From contig NZ_JACICY010000010.1 in NCBI RefSeq assembly GCF_014196055.1, positions 29,851 through 93,850 on the forward strand: a stretch of DNA of 64,000 nt, in the 5' to 3' direction. Numbering within the stretch: position 1 is the stretch's first letter; each line of letters begins with the position of its first letter. Below the pieces are notes generated by a model. It searched no databases and was not told the DNA's origin. It saw only the letters and a program-made list of their open reading frames with translations. The position numbers and the translations under genes were made by a program. Origin of the DNA: Novosphingobium hassiacum. GTDB taxonomy: Bacteria; Pseudomonadota; Alphaproteobacteria; Sphingomonadales; Sphingomonadaceae. Of the stretch, positions 25,117 through 33,635 are shown piece after piece.

Positions 25117-25925
25117 TATCGCCCCTTGAAGATCGCGGCGCGCTTTTCGCGGAAGGCCTGGGTTGCTTCTGCATAGTCTTCGCTTTGCAGGCACTGCGCC
25201 TCGCGGGTCCGGCATGCCGCCTCGTCCAGATCGCCCGATGGGCCCACAATCATATCAATGATGAACTTCGAAGCTGCGATCGAAAGCGGGGCGTTTCCTG
25301 CAAACGCCATGGCCACCTCCTTTACGTGGTCGGCCAGACCGTCCGAAGCCGAGACCTCGTCAACAAGTCCGATCCGCAACGCTTCGGCCGCATCGAAACT
25401 GGCAGCGGAAAACATGATCCGCTTTGCCTGCGACGGACCGACAAGCGCAACCAGCTGGCGCAGGCCCTGGAGATCATAGCTCAAGCCACGCTTGGCGGCA
25501 GGGATGCCCAGTTTCGCATCGTGCGCGGCAATCCTGATGTCGCAGGACGCAGCCAAGCCCATACCACCACCAAGGCAATAGCCACGGATCATGGCAATCG
25601 TGGGCTTTTCCATGCGTTTCAGACTGGCCATCGCCATCCGTCCGATCTGGTCATATTCGTCGAGCGCCGAGGCATCCGCGCGCAGCGCGCTGAACTCCGA
25701 GATATCGCCGCCAGCACAGAAGTTTCGCCCGTCAGCGCCGGTCACGATAACCACGCGTATCGAAGCATCTTGTGCGAGCCGGGTGGCGCCAACTTCAAGA
25801 TCGCGCCACATCGAAAGCGACATCGCGTTCATGCGGGCAGGATTGTCGATCAGCAACCAGCCGATAGCGCCATCCACCTCACATCGGACCTGCCGTACGG
25901 CTACCGCCTGCTTTTCATCCGACAT
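25116..25925 (-). CDS. Crotonase-family protein lacking both catalytic Glu
   Basis: A 269-residue crotonase with FCAGGDISEF and GYCLGGGMGLAA for the oxyanion hole. At the two usual Glu sites it reads GIPAAKRG (Ala) and QAKRIMFSA (Arg). The segment LSYDLQGLRQLVALVGP defines a subgroup often annotated only as enoyl-CoA hydratase-related. Hydration by the normal two-Glu mechanism is unlikely. ATG at 25925 is preceded by GAGAGGA at good spacing, better than an in-frame TTG at 25931. It sits between an MFS transporter and a CoA transferase, whose start overlaps its stop. Possible roles are hydrolase, isomerase or decarboxylase. Confidence 0.87.
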   Translation of the reverse strand: MSDEKQAVAVRQVRCEVDGAIGWLLIDNPARMNAMSLSMWRDLEVGATRLAQDASIRVVIVTGADGRNFCAGGDISEFSALRADASALDEYDQIGRMAMASLKRMEKPTIAMIRGYCLGGGMGLAASCDIRIAAHDAKLGIPAAKRGLSYDLQGLRQLVALVGPSQAKRIMFSAASFDAAEALRIGLVDEVSASDGLADHVKEVAMAFAGNAPLSIAASKFIIDMIVGPSGDLDEAACRTREAQCLQSEDYAEATQAFREKRAAIFKGR

Positions 25926-25941
25926 CTTCAATCCTCTCAGG

Positions 25942-27246
25942 TCAGGCTGCTGTGCTGCTTGGTGCGTGCATCAGGGACAGGCGCTGCGCGCTGCGTGCAG
26001 TCAGAAGGAACAGGGCAGTCGCAATCACATACCCACTGCCGGTCACGATCAGCAGGGCGATGCCAAGCGAATTTGCGCCACCGATCATATCCGACGCATA
26101 GCCGACAGCGAGCGGACCGAGCCCGAAGCCGATGCACATGTTGCCGACAGAAATCAGCGCCACTAGTGTCCCGCGCATTCCGACCGGGGTCAGAGCGATT
26201 ACGGCCGCCATGCCGGGCGTGGTAAGCCCGAGTGACAGGAACTGCCAGCCCACGAAGCAGATCACGACGACGACTGCTTCATGCGCGACAAGCATACCAA
26301 CGGCGGCAGCCAGCGTGGCAAAGCTCAGCACGCTCAACAAAAGGAACAGGCGATGCTGTCCTTTCTGCACCATCCGGTCGGCCAACAGGCCCACGAGAAA
26401 CGGGCTCACCAGCGCAAGCGCCGATCCGATGCCAGTGAACAGTCCTACTTGCTGAAGGCTGAAACCATGATTTCGTTGTAGTAGCGATGCGCCGAACGCC
26501 GAGAGCGGCGCGCCGGCGAAAACCGAGAGCAGCAGCGCCAGTGCAAAAGGCGCCATGCGGCGGTCGCTGAACACAAATGCAAGCGCGCTGCGATACGAGG
26601 CGGCCTGGTAGGTGCCGGCCGGAGTCTCCGCGTCGAATTGCCCGCGAGACGGCTCACGCAGCCGCCAGAAGATCAGGATCGACAACAGCAGACCCGGCAA
26701 TCCCCCTGCGAAGAAGACCGCGCGCCATCCATAGGCCGTTGCCAGCCACCCCGTAAGCCCACTGGCCAGCAGGATGCCCAATGGCACGCCAACCTTGTAC
26801 ACGCCAATCGCGCTCGATCGCTTGGCCGGGGGAAAGACGTCGCTGATGATAGAAATGGAAGCAGGATTACCGCCCGCCTCTGCAGCCCCGAGTGCACCGC
26901 GTGTCAGCAGCAGCATGACGTAGTTGACGGCAAAGCCGGTCATAAACGTCATCGTGCTCCAGATTGCCAGGACTGCGGCGATGAAATTCCTGCGGCTGTA
27001 ACGGTCGATCACGGGGCCGAGCAGGAGCCCTGCAACGCCGTACGACACACCGAAGGCAAGGCCGATGAACATCCCGAGCTGACCGTCGCTGAGGCCGAAC
27101 TCTCGCTTCACCGGCTCGGCCACCAATTGGGGTATGGTACGGTCCAGCGACATGAGCACGTTAGCCCCGGTCAGCATGAGCAGCGTCATCCATGCCGTGG
27201 AGCGATCAAACTCGCTGCCAGCCGCCGGTGTTGGTGTTTGCGTCAA
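25942..27246 (-). CDS. MFS transporter
   Basis: A membrane protein of about 434 residues with twelve predicted hydrophobic segments. The MFS signature after TM2 reads GPVIDRYSRR, and RGALGAAEAGGNP and AKRSSAIGVY lie in TM4-5. It resembles the anion:cation symporter/hexuronate-type MFS group common in aromatic and organic acid uptake. Start choice: TTG at 27246 has AAGGA 7 bases upstream and gives LTQTPTPAAG; an ATG at 27342 would add 32 residues with no recognisable content and a poor ribosome site. It lies between a MatB-like ligase and a crotonase, so it probably imports the acid that the ligase activates. Confidence 0.85.
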   Translation of the reverse strand: MTQTPTPAAGSEFDRSTAWMTLLMLTGANVLMSLDRTIPQLVAEPVKREFGLSDGQLGMFIGLAFGVSYGVAGLLLGPVIDRYSRRNFIAAVLAIWSTMTFMTGFAVNYVMLLLTRGALGAAEAGGNPASISIISDVFPPAKRSSAIGVYKVGVPLGILLASGLTGWLATAYGWRAVFFAGGLPGLLLSILIFWRLREPSRGQFDAETPAGTYQAASYRSALAFVFSDRRMAPFALALLLSVFAGAPLSAFGASLLQRNHGFSLQQVGLFTGIGSALALVSPFLVGLLADRMVQKGQHRLFLLLSVLSFATLAAAVGMLVAHEAVVVVICFVGWQFLSLGLTTPGMAAVIALTPVGMRGTLVALISVGNMCIGFGLGPLAVGYASDMIGGANSLGIALLIVTGSGYVIATALFLLTARSAQRLSLMHAPSSTAA

Positions 27247-27354
27247 AGTTGGGTCCTTGCAGGCCTGTGCCGAGAGCTTGGTCGTCGAAGGCTGGCGCGC
27301 ACTGTTCACAGGATATGTGGCGACCAGAATGTCACGCACCATGAGCACGGAAGA

Positions 27355-28878
27355 TCAGGCACCTTCCTGCGGCTCGGCGAGGCAATCCACATAGGCGGTT
27401 CGCAAGAGGTTCTTCTGCACCTTGCCCATCGCGTTGCGCGGGAGTTCATCGACGAAAATGATGCGCTTGGGGCATTTGAAGCGCGCAAGCCGTTCGCGCA
27501 AATGCGCCAGAACCTCGGCTTCATCGCCACGTCCAATCGCCAGCGCGACGACCGCCTCTCCGAAATCCGGATGAGGCACACCGATAACGGCACTTTCCTC
27601 AATTCCTTCCATCGCGTCGAGCGCAAGCTCGACCTCCTTGGGATAGACATTGTATCCGCCCGAAATGATGAGGTCCTTGGCGCGGCCCGAGATACGCAAG
27701 CATCCATCTGCGTCGAGTTCGCCCACATCGCCGGTGACGAAGAAGCCATCGGCGGTCATGTCCTCGGCGGTCTTGTCGGGCTTGCGCCAATAGCCGGAAA
27801 ACACGCTGGGACCACGAATCTGGATCGGGCCGGCATCGCCCTCAGCGCAGTCAACGCGGATCTCGGTCCCTGCAACTGCATAGCCCACTGTGCCGGCGAG
27901 GCGTTCGCCCGTCAGCGGGTTGGAGGCAATGACCATGGATTCGGACATGCCGTACCGTTCAAGTATGCGCTTGCCGGTGCGTTCCTCGAAAGTCTCGAAT
28001 GTGGCGTCGAGCAGTGGCGCGGAACCCGAAATGAAGACGCGCACATTCATCGCTGCGGACCGCGTGAAACGTGGTTCGGCAAGGAGCCGCGTGTAAAACG
28101 TCGGCACGCCCATCATCACCGTCGCGCGGCCAAGCTGCCCCAGCACCGCATCGACGTCGAACTTCGCCAGCCACAGCATCGCACTTCCGGTCAACAGCGC
28201 ACAATGGGTCGCGATCAGCAGGCCATGCGCGTGAAACACAGGCAAGGCATGAAGCAAAACGTCGTCCGGCGTGAAGGCCCACGCATCGATCAGGCCCAGC
28301 GCGTTGGTGGCGAGCGCGCCATGGCTCAACATCGCGCCCTTGGGTTGCCCGGTGGTGCCCGAGGTATAAATCAGCACCGCGATATCTTGGGCTTCGCGTG
28401 CAACCGATTGTCCGAGCGGTCGCTGCTTGCTTGCCTCTGCAAGCAGCGCTTCGGGTTGATCGACGAACAGGGCCGGTTCCGCATCTGCGCGAAAATAGTC
28501 CATCTCGGCAGAGGTATACGCACTGTTGAGCGGAACGAACACACCACCTGCTTTCAACGTCGCCAGGTACAGCATGAGATATGCAGCGCTTTTCGGTGCC
28601 TGCGCCATCACGCGATCGCCCGGTGTGACGCCGCGCCCGACCAGCAAAGATGCCAGCCTTCCGACATCGTCGGCCAACTTCGCGTACGAAATGACTGCCC
28701 CGTCCTCAAGGATCAGACAGGCTGCTGCGCCATTAGCCGCAAAGCGGCTGGCAAACAGATCATACAGGTTGCCGGATGGGGCGGCCGCGCCGCTGCTTCC
28801 CACATCCGCCGATCGCGCAGCGGCTTGGGAAAGCGCAGAGTCCGCGGAACCGGAATCCACAGAGATATCGCCAGCCAA
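27355..28878 (-). CDS. Malonyl-CoA synthetase-like (MatB-like) acyl-CoA ligase
   Basis: A 507-residue adenylate-forming ligase that resembles MatB. Matching segments are LIYTSGTTGQPKGAML, PVFHAHGL, ILERYGMSESM, SGYWRKPDKT, GGYNVYPKEVE, and the lysine motif LPRNAMGKVQKN. MatB joins malonate or methylmalonate to CoA; dicarboxylate or small-acid activation is thus likely here. The first 36 residues are a Ser/Ala-rich extension not typical of MatB. The start is TTG, supported by a strong GGAGGAGGAAG 3-8 bases upstream. The gene is first in the minus-strand set ligase-MFS-crotonase-CoA transferase and is divergent from the LysR gene at 29166. Confidence 0.9.
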   Translation of the reverse strand: MAGDISVDSGSADSALSQAAARSADVGSSGAAAPSGNLYDLFASRFAANGAAACLILEDGAVISYAKLADDVGRLASLLVGRGVTPGDRVMAQAPKSAAYLMLYLATLKAGGVFVPLNSAYTSAEMDYFRADAEPALFVDQPEALLAEASKQRPLGQSVAREAQDIAVLIYTSGTTGQPKGAMLSHGALATNALGLIDAWAFTPDDVLLHALPVFHAHGLLIATHCALLTGSAMLWLAKFDVDAVLGQLGRATVMMGVPTFYTRLLAEPRFTRSAAMNVRVFISGSAPLLDATFETFEERTGKRILERYGMSESMVIASNPLTGERLAGTVGYAVAGTEIRVDCAEGDAGPIQIRGPSVFSGYWRKPDKTAEDMTADGFFVTGDVGELDADGCLRISGRAKDLIISGGYNVYPKEVELALDAMEGIEESAVIGVPHPDFGEAVVALAIGRGDEAEVLAHLRERLARFKCPKRIIFVDELPRNAMGKVQKNLLRTAYVDCLAEPQEGA

Positions 28879-29165
28879 AATCTTCCTCCTCCACTGCCCG
28901 GGCTAAACACCCTCCCGTGGCGTTGGCACTGACGCCGAACTGCCCACGGAAAAGGTCGTTTTGTCAGGTGCGGCTCTTGCGCCATGCAGTGTTGCATGAT
29001 GCACAAATCGCAACACACCGAATTCCCGTAGCAACACGCCCAACGTCGCTGGTGCCGAGTTTTCTATGGTCTCGAGAAGGCATAGGCAATCGCAACCTTG
29101 TCAACGACCGTTGCGAAAACGTAGACGCTCATGTGGCTTGGTTATTTCTCATTGGAAGGACTGCA
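28879..29165. promoter_or_regulatory. Divergent control region, MatB-like operon / LysR gene
   Basis: A 287-bp gap between divergent starts. It holds the inverted repeat CAACG-AC-CGTTG at 29102-29113 and a TGCA-N3-TGCA direct repeat at 28993-29003, plus AT-richer stretches. LysR proteins usually bind such divergent regions, at sites with a T-N11-A core. No coding potential is convincing here. Confidence 0.55.
29101..29113. promoter_or_regulatory. Candidate operator TCAACGACCGTTG (copy 1)
   Basis: This 13-base sequence contains the inverted repeat CAACG-AC-CGTTG, 52 bp before the LysR start codon. The identical 13 bases occur at 53715-53727 in another regulator's divergent promoter, which supports a functional site. 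The protein that binds is not known. Confidence 0.5.
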
Positions 29166-30074
29166 ATGCCAGACAGGCTACCCTCGTTCCGTGGCATCGA
29201 GGCGTTTCTGGCAGCAGCCGAAGCGCTAAACCTCAGGCTTGTCGCGACAAATCTCAACATCAGCGTATCAGCCGTCAGTCGGCGCATCATGGCGCTCGAG
29301 GAAGAGGTCGGCGCGCAACTGTTTGTCCGTGGTTCGCGCAAGCTTGCTCTTACCCCGGCCGGGGCTCGCTACAGGGATCATCTTCTGCCCAGTATGGAGA
29401 TCGTCCGGCAAGCTACCAAAGCGATAGCCATGGACAACGACGAGCTGAAGATCCTCAGCCTGCCGTCGTTTCTTGCAAGCTGGCTTTCACCTCGGCTCGC
29501 CGGCTTCACCAGTCAGTTTCCGGACGTGACGCTGGAGTTCTCGACGCTGCGGAAGCGCCGAGTGGGCCATCCCGACATAGTCATCGAGCCGCGCTTCGTC
29601 GATGATGACAGTGCCGAGATCGAAAAGCTGTTTTCGTGGATCAGTACGCCGGTTTGCACTGAATCCGTTGTGCATCAGCTGGCGCTCGTTGCACCGGAAG
29701 ATCTGCTGCGGGCCCGGTTGATAGACCTTAGCGCACCGATTTCGAGCTGGGACATTTGGTTTGCGAAAGCCGGCCTGTCCGACAAGACAGGCGTCACATG
29801 GCTTCGCTTCGATTCGTTCATGCTGATGATGGCGGCAGTCCGACACGGACAGGGCGTGGGCACCGCGTCGCTGTACCAGCAAGTCGGGGACAGCGACCTT
29901 GTTGCGCCATTCGAGATCGCCTCGCGACCGCCCGGCGGGATCTACATCCAGAAACCGCAGGGTTATGAGCGCAGGATCGTCCGCTTTTTCCGTCAGTGGC
30001 TGATGGAAGAAGTCGCCCGCTGCCGACTGGCCATCCCGGCATGGGCCAAGACGACAAGCGGGGTTGAGTACTGA
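29166..30074 (+). CDS. LysR-family transcriptional regulator (GcvA-like)
   Basis: A 302-residue regulator. The N-terminal winged helix-turn-helix covers about residues 5-65 (LRLVATNLNISVSAVSRRI, LFVRGSRKLALTPAG). The remainder is a periplasmic-binding-protein-like effector domain, with the GVGTASLYQ segment typical of the GcvA/AmpR branch. ATG at 29166 has GGAAGG 7 bases upstream; a longer frame from 28776 would overlap the divergent ligase gene and is rejected. It lies opposite the MatB-like/MFS/crotonase/CoA transferase operon and probably controls it in response to a pathway acid. It converges with the TonB receptor gene over a hairpin. Confidence 0.92.
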   Translation: MPDRLPSFRGIEAFLAAAEALNLRLVATNLNISVSAVSRRIMALEEEVGAQLFVRGSRKLALTPAGARYRDHLLPSMEIVRQATKAIAMDNDELKILSLPSFLASWLSPRLAGFTSQFPDVTLEFSTLRKRRVGHPDIVIEPRFVDDDSAEIEKLFSWISTPVCTESVVHQLALVAPEDLLRARLIDLSAPISSWDIWFAKAGLSDKTGVTWLRFDSFMLMMAAVRHGQGVGTASLYQQVGDSDLVAPFEIASRPPGGIYIQKPQGYERRIVRFFRQWLMEEVARCRLAIPAWAKTTSGVEY

Positions 30075-30106
30075 ACAGCGCGTGCACACCTGATCGTAAA
30101 GGCATT

Positions 30107-30136
30107 CTGCCCGGTGAACTTTCGCTCACCGGGCAG
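30107..30136. terminator. Bidirectional hairpin terminator
   Basis: A perfect 11-bp stem (CTGCCCGGTGA at 30107-30117, TCACCGGGCAG at 30126-30136) with an 8-base loop lies between the convergent stops at 30074 (+) and 30144 (-). No strong T-tract follows on either side. Confidence 0.65.
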
Positions 30137-30143
30137 TCCACCA

Positions 30144-32582
30144 TCAGAACTTTGCCCGGATTTCCGCGCCGTACATTCTGGGACGGCCGACGTTTGCCGA
30201 GTTCGAGCCCAGCGACCCGCCTTGTGCAAGACCGCCCACATAGTACTTTTCGTTGAAGGCGTTGCGGATCCAGAAGCCGAGGCCAAAACCTTCCCCGAGC
30301 AGACCGTCGATATCGAGACGGAAGTTGGCGATCGTGTAGCCGGGCAGCTTCGTGTGCGGCGTCAACGAAAGCGCCGTGTTCGAGAAGTAGAAGTTCGACT
30401 GGCTGTATACGTCGCCGCGAAGCTTTACGTCTGCTGTCTCGGTGATCGGCACGGTGACCGTCGCATAGGCCGATCCCGACCAGCGCGGCACGTCGGCCAC
30501 AGGCCCAAACAGCGTGGGAACGCCAAACGGACGTGCCACGTTCTTGGTGAACTCGGCATCGGTATGCGCGCCGTTAACACCGAGTTCGAGCCAGTCAGCC
30601 AGCTTGACGCCAATGTCCGCTTCCAGTCCCTTGATGCGTGCCTCGGGGACGTTCACCGTAACCGCAATCGAGCCAAGCGCCGGGTTGACCGGGTTTGCCG
30701 GGAAAAGCGCGCGCTGCACGTTCTTGACGCGCATCGTATAGGCCGAAAGGTAAACATGGCTGCGCAAGCCGCCCAGCATACCGCTGTATTTCACACCTGC
30801 TTCGAAATCCTGCGCAACTTCCGGCAGGAACTTGTCGGTGTTGGTCAGCGTGGCGCTCAGTGCTGGCGGAGCAACGCCGTTGATGCCACCTGCGCGCCAG
30901 CTCTCGCGCGCAACCACATAAAGCATGACATCGCTATTAGCCTGATATTCCAGACCAACGTTCCAGCTTGCCCGATCGAATTTGGCGTCCGGAGTGGTCA
31001 GACCAAAGTAAGTGCCGCCACGCTCATGATTCAGTGAGATTTTCTCCCAGGCATAGCGCCCGCCAAAGCTGAACTTCAACCCATCGAGCAGGCCGAACTT
31101 TCCAAGGTCCACCGTCGCATGGGCAAAAGCTGCGTATGTCCGGTCAACCGTAGTGAAATGCGATGTCGTGGACGCTGGAGGGATGACCGGCGAGAGAGAG
31201 AAATAGCTCTGCGGAAAGATCGTACGGTTACGGATTTCCTGGAAATAGCCGCCCAGAATGTAGTCCAGACCATCGTCGAATGCCGTTCCCTGAAGCTGCA
31301 ATTCGTCCGAGACGGAAGAGTTCGACACTTCGTTGCCAAAATTGCGCAAAGCACCGCCGGCTGGGCGATTGATGTCGAAGTTGGAGATCAGCAGATACGG
31401 CGTACCCGACTGGCCGGTTGAATCGATGGCACGGGCTGACGAATAGCCGAAGATGTTTTTCACCTTGAGCGTGTCGGAAACATCGACCGTAGTGGTATTG
31501 GTCACAGCCCAGTCCTCGCCACGGTGGAACGAGGGCATGGCGTCATTTACCTGCCAGAAACCAAGCTGGTTGTTCTGGCGAGCGAGCACGCCTTGGATGC
31601 CGGCGGGATCGTAGCCGGGGTTTGCCGCCAGGACGGCTGCCCATGCTCCCGGGAAGCCGATGTTCGCGTCAAGCTGGGGACCGAACAGGAAATGGGCGTT
31701 GCACACGAGGGGGGAGCCGTCCGGCCCCTTGGTTCCACAGGTGTTGAACGAGAACAGGCGCGTGCCCGAGTTGTTGCCACGCGTCGCCTCGTACTGCACC
31801 ATCAGCGTGTTCTCGATGGTCTCCGAAGGGCGCAGCAGAAGCGTGCCGCGCAGGGCCGTGCTGTCGACCTTGCCCAGTTCGCGGTTGTTATTGTCGTTGA
31901 AGACGGGGCCGCGATAGACGTTCTCGATGTAGCCGTCGCGACGCGCGATTTTGAACGCGGCGCGGAAGAGAACCTTGTCCTCGATCCAGGGAATGTTGAA
32001 CGCGCCTTCGGCATTGATGGCATTGTAATTGCCATAGCCGAGCCGCAGATTGCCCGAATGGTCGTTGGTCGGCTTGGCCGTCATCGAGAGGACCGCTCCG
32101 CCCGTCGCATTGCGACCGAACAGGGTGCCTTGCGGGCCCTTCACCACTTGGATCGACTGAAGATCGAAGAAAGATGCTACACCGCCTGCCACGAATGGAA
32201 CTTCGTTGACGTAGGGGACAACGGCAGTCGACGAACCCGAGAAGGCATCGACTGTCTGGCCGCGAATGGAATAGTTCAGCTGGTTATTGGACTGGGTTTC
32301 ACGCACGATCAGTCCGGGAACAGCAGCCTGAAGATCCGACTGCGTCGCAATCGAACGCTCTGCAATCGCATCGGCGCCGAGTGCTGCCACCGTGGTTGGC
32401 ACGCGCGCAATGTCTTCGGCGCGGCGCCGTGCCGTCACCACAATGTCACCACTCACAGGCGCGTCGTCAACGCCTTCGGCGCCTGCCTGTGCGGCGGCTT
32501 GCGCCAGACCACTTGTCGAAAAAATCGACGCCGACACAGCTACTGCGGCGCACGTCGCCAGAAGTCGAGAAACTCTTATCAT
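30144..32582 (-). CDS. TonB-dependent outer-membrane receptor
   Basis: An 812-residue receptor. It starts with a signal peptide (MIRVSRLLATCAAVAVSAS to about residue 28, cleaved after AQA), then the plug domain entry SGDIVVTARRRAEDIARVP, YSIRGQT, and VVKGPQGTLFGRNATGG. The 22-strand barrel follows and ends in the C-terminal aromatic RPRMYGAEIRAKF. It belongs to the large sphingomonad group used for non-iron hydrophobic substrates rather than a proven siderophore type. ATG at 32582 is preceded by GGGAGGTGG at good spacing. It is alone on its strand, divergent from a crotonase-SDR pair, and is the likely entry point for the pathway substrate with TonB energy; the substrate is inferred. Confidence 0.93.
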   Translation of the reverse strand: MIRVSRLLATCAAVAVSASIFSTSGLAQAAAQAGAEGVDDAPVSGDIVVTARRRAEDIARVPTTVAALGADAIAERSIATQSDLQAAVPGLIVRETQSNNQLNYSIRGQTVDAFSGSSTAVVPYVNEVPFVAGGVASFFDLQSIQVVKGPQGTLFGRNATGGAVLSMTAKPTNDHSGNLRLGYGNYNAINAEGAFNIPWIEDKVLFRAAFKIARRDGYIENVYRGPVFNDNNNRELGKVDSTALRGTLLLRPSETIENTLMVQYEATRGNNSGTRLFSFNTCGTKGPDGSPLVCNAHFLFGPQLDANIGFPGAWAAVLAANPGYDPAGIQGVLARQNNQLGFWQVNDAMPSFHRGEDWAVTNTTTVDVSDTLKVKNIFGYSSARAIDSTGQSGTPYLLISNFDINRPAGGALRNFGNEVSNSSVSDELQLQGTAFDDGLDYILGGYFQEIRNRTIFPQSYFSLSPVIPPASTTSHFTTVDRTYAAFAHATVDLGKFGLLDGLKFSFGGRYAWEKISLNHERGGTYFGLTTPDAKFDRASWNVGLEYQANSDVMLYVVARESWRAGGINGVAPPALSATLTNTDKFLPEVAQDFEAGVKYSGMLGGLRSHVYLSAYTMRVKNVQRALFPANPVNPALGSIAVTVNVPEARIKGLEADIGVKLADWLELGVNGAHTDAEFTKNVARPFGVPTLFGPVADVPRWSGSAYATVTVPITETADVKLRGDVYSQSNFYFSNTALSLTPHTKLPGYTIANFRLDIDGLLGEGFGLGFWIRNAFNEKYYVGGLAQGGSLGSNSANVGRPRMYGAEIRAKF

Positions 32583-32782
32583 TGCCACCTCCCAAGAAAT
32601 TTGCAGGAGGGTTTCCACGTTTCCGGGTCCCTCACTTCGCCCCCGGTCCTTACTCCATGTCTTTCGACGAGTACTGCAGCGCTCGTTGTCTGCAGATGCA
32701 GTTTGCGAGACTGTTCCAAACTCGTGGAAAAGTGTGCTTTCTATGTCGCGTATGAGTAGGTGCGGGTTGAGAGGAAGCAGAA
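32583..32782. promoter_or_regulatory. Divergent control region, TonB receptor / crotonase-SDR
   Basis: A 200-bp gap that must hold both promoters. It contains the palindrome CTGCA-GA-TGCAG at 32690-32701. Ribosome sites GGGAGGTGG (minus) and GAGGAAG (plus) mark its edges. No other gene-like content is seen. Confidence 0.5.
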
Positions 32783-33628
32783 GTGGCAGCAGACGAACAC
32801 GTATCGTACGAGATGGCTGCGCCACGCGTTGCCCGGATCATCCTCAACCGTCCGGAACGGCGCAATGCGCAGAACACGCGGATGCTCTACCAGCTCAATG
32901 CCGCGTTCGACCGCGCAGCGCAGGACAACAACGTCCACGTCATCATCCTCGCTGCCAACGGGCCCCACTTCTCCTCGGGCCATGACCTGGACGAAATCGG
33001 TGCAGGAACGGCACACGACAACATTCAGGCTGAACAGACGGTCGGCACATGGTGCGGTTTTGGCTGCGCCGGGGCCGAGGCGCAGATGGCCTATGAAAAG
33101 GAAGCCTACCTTGGCCTGTCGGAACGCTGGCGCAATCTGCCCAAACCGACGATCGCGCAAGTGCACGGCAAGGTCATAACCGGCGGGCTCATGCTGGTCT
33201 GGCCCTGCGACATCATCATCGCATCGACCGACGCGACCTTTCAGGACACTGCTGTAGATCTGGGAGTCAGCGGCGTCGAATTCTTCAATCACCCATACGA
33301 ACTGGGCGTGCGCAAGGCGAAAGAATTCCTGTTCCGGTCTAACGTGCTGACTGCCAGGGACGCGCACGCAGCAGGCATGGTAAACCACGTCGTCGAACGC
33401 GACGAGCTTGAGGCATTCACGCTGACCATCGCGATGGAAATCGCCCGCAAACCTCTGTTCGCGCTCAAGCTTGCCAAGGAAGCCGTCAACGCCGCGCAGG
33501 ATGCAGCCGGGCGCGGCACGGTCATGCAATCGGCCTTCGGCCATCATCAACTGACCCATGCGCACAATATGCTGGTGCACGGGATGCTGATGGACCCAAC
33601 GAATCTTACGGGCAAAAACGCGAAGTGA
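32783..33628 (+). CDS. Enoyl-CoA hydratase/isomerase family protein
   Basis: A 281-residue crotonase with a GTG start and GAGGAAG 7 bases upstream. The oxyanion-hole strand reads FSSGHDLDEIG, followed by an insertion of about 35 residues before GKVITGGLMLVW. The first catalytic position reads QDTAVDLG (Ala) and the second keeps Glu in AKEFLFRS. The SSGHDL variant and the insertion mark a distinct subgroup from the other five crotonases here. Likely role is hydration, isomerisation or ring-opening hydrolysis of an acyl-CoA. It precedes an HSD-like SDR by 7 bp, so the two may act in sequence, and it is divergent from the TonB receptor. Confidence 0.87.
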   Translation: MAADEHVSYEMAAPRVARIILNRPERRNAQNTRMLYQLNAAFDRAAQDNNVHVIILAANGPHFSSGHDLDEIGAGTAHDNIQAEQTVGTWCGFGCAGAEAQMAYEKEAYLGLSERWRNLPKPTIAQVHGKVITGGLMLVWPCDIIIASTDATFQDTAVDLGVSGVEFFNHPYELGVRKAKEFLFRSNVLTARDAHAAGMVNHVVERDELEAFTLTIAMEIARKPLFALKLAKEAVNAAQDAAGRGTVMQSAFGHHQLTHAHNMLVHGMLMDPTNLTGKNAK

Positions 33629-33635
33629 GGGAACT

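Noticed and set aside
26638..28932. A 764-codon open frame on the plus strand
   Set aside because: It overlaps the MFS and MatB-like genes in antisense and has a low-complexity His/Arg/Gln-rich composition without any domain.
31524..32759. A 411-codon plus-strand frame over the receptor gene
   Set aside because: It is a shadow of the TonB-dependent receptor; no motif or ribosome site supports it.
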